Assembly: GCA_018714345.1 (NCBI GenBank)
Contig: DVNO01000030.1
Location: 1-43,308, forward strand
Direction of reading: 5' to 3'
Origin: Candidatus Enterousia avicola
Lineage (GTDB): Bacteria; Pseudomonadota; Alphaproteobacteria; Rs-D84
Length of the DNA: 43,308 nucleotides
Shown here: positions 18,843-27,537 of the stretch, piece by piece
Layout of the letters: each line of letters opens with the position of its first letter
Numbering within the stretch: the stretch's first letter is position 1
Notes under the pieces: model-generated
The model's database searches: none
The model's input: only the letters and a program-made list of their open reading frames with translations
What the model was told of the DNA's origin: nothing
Made by a program: the position numbers and the translations under genes

Positions 18843-19973
18843 TTAAAGTTCTGTTAATGGCCAACGGGGACGCGGTGCTACTGGCTGCGTTACAATTTTA
18901 CCTTGCTTATAATTTTCTATACCTGCCCACGCAATCATTGCTCCATTATCCGTACACAAATTCATCGGTGGGGCAGCAAACACAACCCCATACGTTGCCG
19001 CCAATTTTTCCATTCCAGCACGTACAGCACTATTTTTAGCCACGCCACCTGCAACAACAAGCGTTTTTGGTGCTGCAGAAATAACTCTGCTATCTTTAAA
19101 GGCGTTGCCCAAGCGGTCTATTATACAATCAACCACCGCCGCTTGAAACGACGCACAAAAATCATTTATAAATTCATCAGAGTAGGGGGCAGAAATGCGA
19201 CTTAAAAAAGTTCTCGCTGCGGTCTTTATCCCACTAAAAGAGAAATCGCACCCTGGTTTATCGCATAACGGTCTTGGAAATTTAAACGCCTTAGGATTAC
19301 CAAGTGCAGCCCTTTTATCTACGACGGGACCACCAGGGTAACCAAGACCTAACATCTTTGCAACCTTATCAAAAGCCTCGCCCGCACTATCATCTAAGGT
19401 CTGACCAATCATTTCATACTTCCCAACACCACGAACCAGTAATATCTGACAATGCCCACCAGACGCCAGCATCAGCAAATAGGGAAAATCAACATTTGTT
19501 ACCCCATCTGCACCACTTGCAGACGCCGCATGTAGCCGCGGCACTAACGCATGTCCCTCTAAGTGATTCACAGCCACTAACGGCTTTCCAGTAGATTGAG
19601 CAATTCCTGTCGCCGCCATCCAACCAATCAACACGCCTCCTATCAATCCAGGCCCCGCAGTTGCGGCAATAACATCTATGTCTTCTAGAGTTTTTCCGGC
19701 TCCGGATAAAGTTTTTTTAATTACCTCGTCTATTGCCAATATATGTGCACGCGCCGCTAATTCTGGTACAACCCCACCATACTTTTGATGTTCTGGTATT
19801 TGTGAATAAATTATATGAGACAATATATTTCGGTCAGAATCCACTATCGCCGCAGATGTTTCATCGCAAGATGATTCTATACCCAAACAAAGAATAGGGC
19901 GGTCTCCTTTTGATTCATGACCTACCCCTTGCATTGTTCCCATATCCATACGAATTAATTTATCTTCACTCAT
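18843..19973 (-). CDS. tsaD: tRNA N6-adenosine threonylcarbamoyltransferase
   Basis: GIESSCDETSAAIVD, GGVVPELAARAH, NHLEGH, FPYLLMLASGGHCQ, CTDNGAMIAWAG. Confidence 0.97.
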   Translation of the reverse strand: MSEDKLIRMDMGTMQGVGHESKGDRPILCLGIESSCDETSAAIVDSDRNILSHIIYSQIPEHQKYGGVVPELAARAHILAIDEVIKKTLSGAGKTLEDIDVIAATAGPGLIGGVLIGWMAATGIAQSTGKPLVAVNHLEGHALVPRLHAASASGADGVTNVDFPYLLMLASGGHCQILLVRGVGKYEMIGQTLDDSAGEAFDKVAKMLGLGYPGGPVVDKRAALGNPKAFKFPRPLCDKPGCDFSFSGIKTAARTFLSRISAPYSDEFINDFCASFQAAVVDCIIDRLGNAFKDSRVISAAPKTLVVAGGVAKNSAVRAGMEKLAATYGVVFAAPPMNLCTDNGAMIAWAGIENYKQGKIVTQPVAPRPRWPLTEL

Positions 19974-20668
19974 TTTATTCTCACTAGCATTATTCCAATA
20001 TTATTTTTTGACTTAGCACGCTGCGCAACATAATCATAAAAATCTGCATCCATCACGTAGCCGTATTTTGACGATGCATGCCTTAATATCACACCCCCAG
20101 GCAATAACAACCCCATATGAACAACTGCCAAGTCCGTACCTATTTTATCACTTTTTTCAGATTTTCCAGAAATAAATAAGACTATTAGTGTTTCTTTGTT
20201 GTCTATTCGCTTCAAGTCATCATAAGAAATATATTCTAATTCAATCGTAACTGGTGACACATCTTCATAAATCTTATGAACAGCTTTTAGCCAATTTTGT
20301 TTATCTATGGTAACTGTTCTGACAGAAACCTTGCCATAAGCATTGCTGACATTTTCTACTAAATCAGAGTTATTTTGCAACCAATCCGTCTCTATAAAAT
20401 GATTTCTATTAAAAAAATCTACCTTTCCGTTTTTATATCTTATATCTGTAAGCTTATCAACATCACCACCCGCCAAAACCGTCTCTACAAACGTGGTACA
20501 ATCAAAAGCATCAAATCTAATTAAAGGGTCTTTATCTGGTAACTTTTCTTCCCCCAATGGGTCATTCAGATACCTAGTTCCGACATACGTACGACTAAAA
20601 TCGGAATAAAAATCATTATTGACACAACAAGCTGATAATAACAATAAAGATATCAGCCACTTAACCAT
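19970..20668 (-). CDS. DUF1460 (amidase-like, NlpC/P60-type fold) lipoprotein
   Basis: Lipobox-like LLLLSAC; YVGTRYLNDPLGE...RFDAFDCTTFVETVLA...IRYKNGKVDFFNRNHFIETDWL typical of DUF1460; ATGA overlap with tsaD. Confidence 0.8.
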   Translation of the reverse strand: MVKWLISLLLLSACCVNNDFYSDFSRTYVGTRYLNDPLGEEKLPDKDPLIRFDAFDCTTFVETVLAGGDVDKLTDIRYKNGKVDFFNRNHFIETDWLQNNSDLVENVSNAYGKVSVRTVTIDKQNWLKAVHKIYEDVSPVTIELEYISYDDLKRIDNKETLIVLFISGKSEKSDKIGTDLAVVHMGLLLPGGVILRHASSKYGYVMDADFYDYVAQRAKSKNNIGIMLVRIK

Positions 20669-20669
20669 C

Positions 20670-20975
20670 TTAATTATTTTGATTCACCTGAATGCCAGTA
20701 TAGCACAGTGCCACAGCGTCACGTACAGCCATGTCACCAGAATCTGGAATCTCTGAAATTTTATCAACACACTTAACTAGCAAATCTAAATCAGAATCCG
20801 AAGCAGACAAAATTTGAGCAGCCGTCATACGCCTAGTCACATCAGCGGCGCGCCATTGTTTTAAATTTCCATTTTCAAGATCGCTAGATTTCATCGCAAA
20901 GAAAAACACCACAACAAACAGAATCAAAACAGCAATACCAATGAAAAGCTTTAAATATTTTTTTAAAAACTTCAT
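20670..20975 (-). CDS. small membrane-anchored hypothetical protein
   Basis: ATG at 20975 with GAGGAG RBS; TM segment LFIGIAVLILFVVVFFFA. Confidence 0.7.
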   Translation of the reverse strand: MKFLKKYLKLFIGIAVLILFVVVFFFAMKSSDLENGNLKQWRAADVTRRMTAAQILSASDSDLDLLVKCVDKISEIPDSGDMAVRDAVALCYTGIQVNQNN

Positions 20976-20992
20976 CTCTTGTTCTCCTCTAT

Positions 20993-21346
20993 TTATTCGC
21001 ACTTTACCAACCACAAGTCATAATCCGGATTTTGCAAAGGATTGTCACCAGGTTCATTTGCACTCATCCAACCACTAAATATTTTCCCGTTATCGTCCTT
21101 AGACACTTCTATAAACATAAAATAATCTTCTGCATCAAACGGGTCCGTCTGTTTGCATGATCTTACCAGTAAATTTAATTTTTCATATTTTGCATTTTGC
21201 CCAACAGGAATAGTCACTAACTGAACTTTTCCTGCCGCTTTATTCATTATACGCACAACCGCACTTTGACGGTCTATATACGCATCGGCATTAGTAGATA
21301 TTACAAAACATAAAAAAATAGAAAATAACGATATAACTTTTCTCAT
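20993..21346 (-). CDS. DUF2155 family exported protein
   Basis: MNKAAGKVQLVTIPVGQ...LLVRSCKQTDPFDAEDYFMFIEV...FSGWMSANEPGDNPLQNPDYDLWLVKC; signal peptide from M at 21346. Confidence 0.82.
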   Translation of the reverse strand: MRKVISLFSIFLCFVISTNADAYIDRQSAVVRIMNKAAGKVQLVTIPVGQNAKYEKLNLLVRSCKQTDPFDAEDYFMFIEVSKDDNGKIFSGWMSANEPGDNPLQNPDYDLWLVKCE

Positions 21347-21403
21347 GTAGAACATATTACAGTCAGGCAAAACCAAAGTCAAACTATTAAAAACGTAAAA
21401 TAA

Positions 21404-21430
21404 AAAATCCTGCAACAAGTGCAGGATTTT
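21404..21430 (-). terminator. intrinsic terminator after rplS
   Basis: AAAATCCTGC-aacaagt-GCAGGATTTT followed on minus by TTTTTTA. Confidence 0.7.
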
Positions 21431-21447
21431 CCAGACAAACAACTGAA

Positions 21448-21840
21448 TTATTTATCTGCTTTCTTTTCTGCGGACGCAGCTGACAAATCTTCAACGATAC
21501 GCGCTTTTTTGCCAGACAAGCCACGCAAGAAGAACAATTTCGCACGACGAACCTTACCTGTACGAACCTTTTCAATTTTTTCAATTGCAGGACTGTACAA
21601 TGGGAATTTACGTTCTACGCCAACACCATAAGATTCACGACGAACTGTAAAGGAAGCATTATTTCCTTCGCCACCGTCACGTGCAATTACGACGCCTTCA
21701 AATACCTGAATACGGAATTTGTCACCATCTTTAATTTTTACGTGTACTTTGACTGTATCACCAGCTTTAAAAGCAGGGATTTTTTTGTCACCCTTTAATT
21801 TTTCAACTTGGGCTGCTTCAATTTTTTTAATAATGCTCAT
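21448..21840 (-). CDS. rplS: 50S ribosomal protein L19
   Basis: [63 protein letters not shown]. Confidence 0.97.
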   Translation of the reverse strand: MSIIKKIEAAQVEKLKGDKKIPAFKAGDTVKVHVKIKDGDKFRIQVFEGVVIARDGGEGNNASFTVRRESYGVGVERKFPLYSPAIEKIEKVRTGKVRRAKLFFLRGLSGKKARIVEDLSAASAEKKADK

Positions 21841-21841
21841 T

Positions 21842-22522
21842 TTATTTTTCCTTTATTAAATCCGGACGACGTTCTTGTGTTATCTCGTCCGATTGTTGTT
21901 TCCGCCATCTTTCTATATTGCCGTGATGACCGGACAGCAGGACTTCTGGGACTTTACGTCCACGCCATGCCGACGGGCGGGTATATAACGGCCATTCAAG
22001 CCCCCCGATTTCGAAACTTTCATTAGCGGTAGCCTCGGCACCACCACCAAGCACATTATCCATCACGCGAACAACGCTGTCAATAAAAACCTGTGCGGCA
22101 ACTTCACCACCCGACAGTATGTAATCACCTATGGATAACTCCATTATATCATATTCATCTATGATTCGTTGATCTATTCCTTCGTAACGACCACAGAGTA
22201 GGGTATATTTTGCGTCTTTATCGGCGGCGAATTCACGAACCATTTTCTGATTTAATTGTGGCCCCCGCGGTGAAAAATATATAATTTTGCCATGTTCTTT
22301 AATAGAATCAATTGCATCCCCCAATACATCCGCACGCATAACTTGTCCAACACCACCACCGAACTGTTCGTCATCAACGCTACCATAATTATCATGCGCA
22401 AAATCACGAATATTTATCGTATCAAAAGACCACACTTTGTTATTTAATGCACGCCCAACAACACCAGAACCAAGAGTTCCTGGAAACATTTCTGGAAAAA
22501 TTGTTAGTATGTTAAAATGCAT
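21842..22522 (-). CDS. trmD: tRNA (guanine-N1)-methyltransferase
   Basis: [73 protein letters not shown]. Confidence 0.97.
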   Translation of the reverse strand: MHFNILTIFPEMFPGTLGSGVVGRALNNKVWSFDTINIRDFAHDNYGSVDDEQFGGGVGQVMRADVLGDAIDSIKEHGKIIYFSPRGPQLNQKMVREFAADKDAKYTLLCGRYEGIDQRIIDEYDIMELSIGDYILSGGEVAAQVFIDSVVRVMDNVLGGGAEATANESFEIGGLEWPLYTRPSAWRGRKVPEVLLSGHHGNIERWRKQQSDEITQERRPDLIKEK

Positions 22523-22525
22523 AAA

Positions 22526-22879
22526 TTAACGCCCCTTATTGGCCCCTTTATATAACTTATATAAGTGATGTATGCCACGCCCACGATAAGTAAATCCCTT
22601 AACTACAGCGTCTTCATAATATATGAAATCACCCCCGCAAAATCTTGGCATTCCCTTATTATTAGAAACGTAAGGGCAGACCGAAGCGACTGGAATAATC
22701 TTGCGTCCCCATCTATCTACAGGGTATTCAGAAAACAACGGACAAATATTAACGCAACTGCAATATCTACTCGTTCCTTCTTCTGTTTTTTTGATAACAG
22801 GTTCTGGATTTGGAACAAAAATATAATCTTGGTTCTCTATCACAAAAGTTTTAGACATGGGTTTTATCTTTTTAGCCAC
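22526..22879 (-). CDS. Cys-rich hypothetical protein between trmD and rimM
   Basis: Complete ORF; CSCVNICPLF...SVCPYVSNNKGMPRFCGGDF. Confidence 0.75.
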   Translation of the reverse strand: MAKKIKPMSKTFVIENQDYIFVPNPEPVIKKTEEGTSRYCSCVNICPLFSEYPVDRWGRKIIPVASVCPYVSNNKGMPRFCGGDFIYYEDAVVKGFTYRGRGIHHLYKLYKGANKGR

Positions 22880-22888
22880 GAAAATCTC

Positions 22889-23350
22889 CTATACATTAAT
22901 TATTTTTCGTTCAACATCAACACTGGCCCCAACGAAAGAAATCATCTCGCCAGTATCCAGTTCAAGAATATCCCCCCCACCATAATTTTGGATATTATCA
23001 ACCAATCCAATAGTTATGCCGTCACGAACAACACGCATACCTATTAAATCTGTTTGATAGTATTCCCCAGATTTTAATTCTGGCAGGTCCTTGCGATTTA
23101 CAAACAACTCGGTATTTCGCAACAATTCAGCTGCATTGCGGTCATTTACCCCATCAATACGCGCAATAATAACACTTGATGACGGCACAGCACGAACAAA
23201 ATGGAAAGCCCCATCCACTAATTTATTGCCATGCACCTTTAACGTTTTTAAATCTGATGGTGCTTGAGTATACGTCTGCACGCGCACTTCACCACGGATT
23301 CCCTGTGGTGCGACAATTTTTGCAACTAAAATTTCTTTTCTATCAGTCAT
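22889..23350 (-). CDS. rimM: 16S rRNA processing protein RimM
   Basis: AKIVAPQGIRGEVRVQTYT, GEYYQTDLIGMRVV, YGGGDILEL. Confidence 0.93.
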   Translation of the reverse strand: MTDRKEILVAKIVAPQGIRGEVRVQTYTQAPSDLKTLKVHGNKLVDGAFHFVRAVPSSSVIIARIDGVNDRNAAELLRNTELFVNRKDLPELKSGEYYQTDLIGMRVVRDGITIGLVDNIQNYGGGDILELDTGEMISFVGASVDVERKIINV

Positions 23351-23396
23351 TATTTCAGTTAAATGCCCGGTTTTATCCGGGCATATGCAAAATTAT

Positions 23397-23828
23397 TTAT
23401 TCAGCAACCGCTTCTTCACTTGCTGCTGGTGCTTCTGCCTCTGCCTTAGCAGCAGCTTCAGCTGCAGCCTTTTCTTCAGCTATTTTTGCCAACTTATCTT
23501 GCTTGTCTTTTATTTTTTGCAACGTTTTTTCAGACTGTTGATTCTTCTTTGTCTGATTTGGAACTTTGCGAGCTTCAACCAAGCCAGCATTTGCTAAAAA
23601 TCTATAAACACGGTCAGATGGTTTCGCACCCTTTGCCAACCAAGCTTTTACTTCATCAACTTTTAATACAACGCGATTAGCGTTATCACGTGGCAGCATT
23701 GGATCATATTTACCAACAACTTCCAATACGTTACCAGAATTACGTGCATTACGAGAATCTGTAACTACTACGTGGTAATATGGACGCTTTTTTGCCCCAA
23801 AACGTGCCAATCTTATAACAGTTGCCAT
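23397..23828 (-). CDS. rpsP: 30S ribosomal protein S16
   Basis: [30 protein letters not shown]...VGKYDPM; Ala/Glu-rich C-terminal extension. Confidence 0.97.
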   Translation of the reverse strand: MATVIRLARFGAKKRPYYHVVVTDSRNARNSGNVLEVVGKYDPMLPRDNANRVVLKVDEVKAWLAKGAKPSDRVYRFLANAGLVEARKVPNQTKKNQQSEKTLQKIKDKQDKLAKIAEEKAAAEAAAKAEAEAPAASEEAVAE

Positions 23829-23887
23829 AATTTTGCTCCTTAATTTTATTTAAACTGTTTTCCCAACAATTTTGCACAACAAAAACG

Positions 23888-23940
23888 ACATCAAGAGCGA
23901 AACTCGCCGGTTGATGTTCCAAACACATACCGTGTACTGG
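23888..23940 (-). promoter_or_regulatory. tandem hairpins in the rpsP 5' leader (candidate structured RNA)
   Basis: Minus strand CCAgtACACggtatGTGTtTGG followed by ACATCAAccgGCGAgttTCGCtcTTGATGT. Confidence 0.45.
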
Positions 23941-24037
23941 ATAAACTTGAATAGCAATCTTTTGGGATTTGCAAGCTGTATTTTGTACTAAAAAAATAAA
24001 AAAGTCAAATATTTTATACTTTATCTATCTGTTTTTG

Positions 24038-24046
24038 TGTTATAAT
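24038..24046 (+). promoter_or_regulatory. extended -10 promoter element
   Basis: TGTTATAAT upstream of the lipoprotein ORF. Confidence 0.5.
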
Positions 24047-24074
24047 CCTACGCGTAAGACGAAAGGAGAAAAAA

Positions 24075-24485
24075 ATGAAAAAAATTTCATTATTAGTTTT
24101 AGCAGCTGCTACAATTACGGCATGTTCTGATAACGCACCTACACCAGAAGATTTTATGACAATTGAAAATGAGATTCAAGCAATTGCAGCAAATGGTACA
24201 CCATTAACAATCGTCTCGCTGGGTGCAAATGGTGATTATGTTTTACAAATTCCTAAAACTGATGCAATTGCTGAGATTGCAGCGAAAGAAAAAACCGCGA
24301 AATTTTTATCGGCAGAAATACGAGAAGATATAGTAAAAGATGGCTATTGCTTATTAAATATAATACCTGAAAGGGCTATGGAGGCAATGGGTACACCAGA
24401 AGACAAATGTAATTTCCGCTTATTCTGTGGGTCATTAGAAGATACATCAGCAGAAGCATATGCCGTATCGGTTTGTTCAGAATAA
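24075..24485 (+). CDS. small lipoprotein, unknown function
   Basis: MKKISLLVLAAATITACSDN signal with lipobox; GAAAGGAG RBS. Confidence 0.75.
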   Translation: MKKISLLVLAAATITACSDNAPTPEDFMTIENEIQAIAANGTPLTIVSLGANGDYVLQIPKTDAIAEIAAKEKTAKFLSAEIREDIVKDGYCLLNIIPERAMEAMGTPEDKCNFRLFCGSLEDTSAEAYAVSVCSE

Positions 24486-24488
24486 ATA

Positions 24489-24513
24489 AAAAATCCCCAA
24501 AAGGGGATTTTTT
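24489..24513. terminator. bidirectional terminator
   Basis: AAAATCCCC-aaaa-GGGGATTTTTTT. Confidence 0.8.
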
Positions 24514-25766
24514 TAATACCAACCGCGAAGTTTCATTGCAGCTGCCACACGCTTTATAGAGTGCATATATGCTGCTTCGCGCATAGACACATTATATTCT
24601 TCCTTTATTTTATAAATTGCGTCAAATGCGTTTTTCATAGCAACTTTTTCTTTCTGTTCAACTTCGTCTTCTTCCCAATAATAACCATAACGGTTCTGTA
24701 CCCATTCGAAATAAGAAACTGTCACGCCACCAGCATTTGCCAAAATATCTGGTACAACAGTAACGCCGCGTTTTAAAAGAATTTCTTCTCCTTCCAAAGT
24801 TGTTGGACCATTTGCACCCTCTACGACCAAATTAGTTTTTATTAATGGCGCAGTATCCTTATTAATGGTATTTTCCATTGCACATGGCGACAAAACATCA
24901 ACATCCAGCCCCCAGAATTGTTCAACACTAATTTCTTCTGCACCTTGGAAATCTTTTATACTACCACCGTTTTCTGCCTTGAATTTCATCAACGCGTCTA
25001 TGTCAATACCGTCATTATTAAATAATGTAGTATTCCATTCAGCTATTGCAACGACCTTTGCACCCATATTGTGTGCGCATTTTGCGGTAAAGCTTCCGAC
25101 ATTTCCAAAGCCTTGTATAGCAACACGTGCGCCATCCAAAGTTTTTCCAATTTTTTTAAGTGCTTCACTCATAATGATAGAAATTCCAAGTCCGGTTGCG
25201 GCATTGCGGCCCTTGGAACCTGCAAGCTCAACCGGTTTCCCCGTAAACGTCCCGAATGAAGCATCTCCTGATAGTTTTATATATTCGTCTACCATCCACG
25301 CCATGATTTGACCATTGGTATTAACATCTGGGGCAGGGACGTCTTTCTTTTCCCCTAGTATTGGGTATATTGCATCTACATAACCACGACATAATCTTTC
25401 TAATTCACCAGAGGATAATGTCTTAGGGTCAACAATTATTCCGCCCTTGCCGCCACCATATGGGATCCCTGTAACAGAACACTTAAAAGTCATCCATATA
25501 GAAAGCGCGGCAACCTCATCGCGACTTACATTTGGATGAAATCTTATTCCACCTTTTGAAGGGCCAACGGCACTATTATGCTGTGCACGAAAACCAGTAA
25601 ACACTTTTATTGTACCGTCATCCATCTTTACTGGTATAGAAACTTCTATCATGCGTTGTGGATATTTTAAAATTTCATAAACGGCTGAATCCAAGCCAAG
25701 CTTTTCGCAAGCAACTTTTACCCTTTGCTGCGCCCCAATTAAAGGATTTAAATTTTCATTTGCCAT
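24513..25766 (-). CDS. glutamate dehydrogenase (Glu/Leu/Phe/Val dehydrogenase family)
   Basis: FRAQHNSAVGPSKGGIRFHPNVSRDEVAALSIWMTFKCSVTGIPYGGGKGGI; PAPDVNTNGQIMAWMVDEY; IQGFGNVGS. Confidence 0.95.
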   Translation of the reverse strand: MANENLNPLIGAQQRVKVACEKLGLDSAVYEILKYPQRMIEVSIPVKMDDGTIKVFTGFRAQHNSAVGPSKGGIRFHPNVSRDEVAALSIWMTFKCSVTGIPYGGGKGGIIVDPKTLSSGELERLCRGYVDAIYPILGEKKDVPAPDVNTNGQIMAWMVDEYIKLSGDASFGTFTGKPVELAGSKGRNAATGLGISIIMSEALKKIGKTLDGARVAIQGFGNVGSFTAKCAHNMGAKVVAIAEWNTTLFNNDGIDIDALMKFKAENGGSIKDFQGAEEISVEQFWGLDVDVLSPCAMENTINKDTAPLIKTNLVVEGANGPTTLEGEEILLKRGVTVVPDILANAGGVTVSYFEWVQNRYGYYWEEDEVEQKEKVAMKNAFDAIYKIKEEYNVSMREAAYMHSIKRVAAAMKLRGWY

Positions 25767-25805
25767 AATTAAAACTCCCTTTTGTTTTCATAACAGGCAA
25801 ATATA

Positions 25806-25834
25806 AATGTAGGCCCTAAAAAACTTAAAAGCAA
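25806..25834 (-). promoter_or_regulatory. putative promoter of glutamate dehydrogenase gene
   Basis: Minus strand TTGCTT-N17-TACATT. Confidence 0.4.
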
Positions 25835-25902
25835 CCTCAAAAGAGCGCATGTGTTTTATGCTGGACTTTTTAACCAATAGGGTATAAAATCGAGCCATAA
25901 AT

Positions 25903-25976
25903 GCGGGCGTGGTATAATGGTAGCACGTCAGCTTCCCAAGCTGAAGACGAGGGTTCGATTCCCTTCGCCCGCACCA
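25903..25976 (+). tRNA. tRNA-Gly (anticodon CCC), CCA encoded
   Basis: GCGGGCG...TCAGCTTCCCAAGCTGA...GGGTTCGATTCCC...CGCCCGCACCA. Confidence 0.95.
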
Positions 25977-25985
25977 GGATAAAAC

Positions 25986-26010
25986 AAAAGTGGGGCTCGC
26001 CCCACTTTTT
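25986..26010. terminator. bidirectional terminator
   Basis: AAAAGTGGGG-ctcg-CCCCACTTTTT. Confidence 0.8.
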
Positions 26011-26275
26011 ATTTTTCTTTTTTGTTTTGTTCCATATTCGAAATCAGATCTAGGTAAAATTCGTATTTTTTTTGAATGGATTTTATAACTTTCTTATTGG
26101 CATTTTTTTGAATCGACCTTTTTAAATTTGCTACCTCCTGCATAATTGCAAAGGCACGCAAAATCTTTGCCCGCTGTTCCAATGAAGTTACCAATGCCAT
26201 TAAATTTTCTAATGACAGCTCTTTATCTGTTTTACCTTCCATAAAACGTTTAAAACTTTGACGTTCTTCATTCAT
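26009..26275 (-). CDS. hypothetical protein (88 aa)
   Basis: ORF whose ATG abuts the LysM gene stop (1-nt overlap). Confidence 0.65.
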   Translation of the reverse strand: MNEERQSFKRFMEGKTDKELSLENLMALVTSLEQRAKILRAFAIMQEVANLKRSIQKNANKKVIKSIQKKYEFYLDLISNMEQNKKEK

Positions 26276-27423
26276 TATTTACTTGCTCCTGTTGGGATTT
26301 GTAATAATTGTTTTGGGAATATCAAATCAGGGTTTTCTATATTGTTACGTTCTGCAATTATGCTGAACAAAATTCCACGACGCAAAAAATTACGTGCAAT
26401 TATCCACAAGCAATCACCCTTACGAACTGTATAATATGTATCGTCATCTCCTGTCATTTCAGGCATAGTAAACTCACGTGTAACTTCTGCAATTGTACGC
26501 CCGTCACCATCATGCAAGCGAATTGTTAGTTTATATTCTTTGCCTGTTTCTAATGTGCCAACATCAGCACCCAAACCAAAATGCTTATGATCAGACACAC
26601 GTGCAAAACCCAAATACTTATCATTCAGCGACAAAGAAACGCGCAATCTTGGCAAAGAATCACCTGTTACTACGATGCGTCCTGTATCTAAATAATCTAT
26701 TTTAGACACTACCAAATCTCCATCAACCAGCATTGTTGGTGCCTGCAATAAAGTGCTGCCATCTTCTGTCATTAACAAAGACACAGAGTTAGCATAACCT
26801 CGTTCAGAAACATAAACAAATACATTTTCTTCTGACTTGATATTGCCTTCTACACCAATCAAAGAAATCGTATAATTACCTGGTTCAAATTTACGATTTG
26901 GCGAGTACACAAATTCACCATTTTTATCTGTGCGTTCGGTCGCCACTATATCACCGTTTATGACCACAGATATGCTGTTATCTGCTAACCAACGACCTGC
27001 AACTATAATATTACCCTCTGGTTCTATACGAACAATGTCAAACGAAGGGACAGGATTTTCGACTACCGCTTGAATTTTTGGTTCTGCAACAGATGGTACT
27101 ACCACAATTTTATCGTTTGCACTATGAAAGAAAGCCACCCACACTGCAATTAAAACAACCATAACCGCGCATAAAATAGGGAACCAGTACGCAGCCAATC
27201 CTGTACGGCGAGACTTGGAACTTTCTGAACTTAATGGGATTGACTCACCTTGTTCATTTTTTGGATTTGGTCTAGCAAAAATATTTAAGGTTTTTAAAAA
27301 CCGGCGCGCAAAAGTACGACGATTTTCCATCCAATCATTTTGTTGCGCAATAGCATTATCTATCAAATCGTCCGTAGAACGTTTTGTCTTGCCCATGTTG
27401 TTAGCTTTATTATTCTTTGCCAT
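26275..27423 (-). CDS. membrane-anchored LysM peptidoglycan-binding protein
   Basis: TM WFPILCAVMVVLIAVWVAFF; Ig-like region; C-terminal LysM YYTVRKGDCLWIIARNFL...IAERNNIENPDLIFPKQLLQIP. Confidence 0.85.
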   Translation of the reverse strand: MAKNNKANNMGKTKRSTDDLIDNAIAQQNDWMENRRTFARRFLKTLNIFARPNPKNEQGESIPLSSESSKSRRTGLAAYWFPILCAVMVVLIAVWVAFFHSANDKIVVVPSVAEPKIQAVVENPVPSFDIVRIEPEGNIIVAGRWLADNSISVVINGDIVATERTDKNGEFVYSPNRKFEPGNYTISLIGVEGNIKSEENVFVYVSERGYANSVSLLMTEDGSTLLQAPTMLVDGDLVVSKIDYLDTGRIVVTGDSLPRLRVSLSLNDKYLGFARVSDHKHFGLGADVGTLETGKEYKLTIRLHDGDGRTIAEVTREFTMPEMTGDDDTYYTVRKGDCLWIIARNFLRRGILFSIIAERNNIENPDLIFPKQLLQIPTGASK

Positions 27424-27502
27424 ACCGAAAATCTCCTGCTGGTTAATAACTACTTGTGTTGGACAAATTATTGCAAAAATATTTTCTTTGTCAACTTATT
27501 TA

Positions 27503-27511
27503 TGTTATAAT
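27503..27511 (+). promoter_or_regulatory. extended -10 promoter element
   Basis: TGTTATAAT 27 nt before ATG. Confidence 0.5.
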
Positions 27512-27537
27512 TCAGTTTACTAGAGTAGGGGAAAAAT

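Noticed and set aside
23362-23385. Hairpin ATGCCCGG-ttttat-CCGGGCAT between rpsP and rimM as a terminator
   Set aside because: No good U-tract; may be an attenuator or processing site but not supportable as a terminator
23860-24000. Possible 4.5S/SRP or 6S RNA
   Set aside because: No SRP core (GGTCAGG...GGAAGCAGC-like) and no convincing long 6S bubble structure; kept only as an rpsP leader candidate
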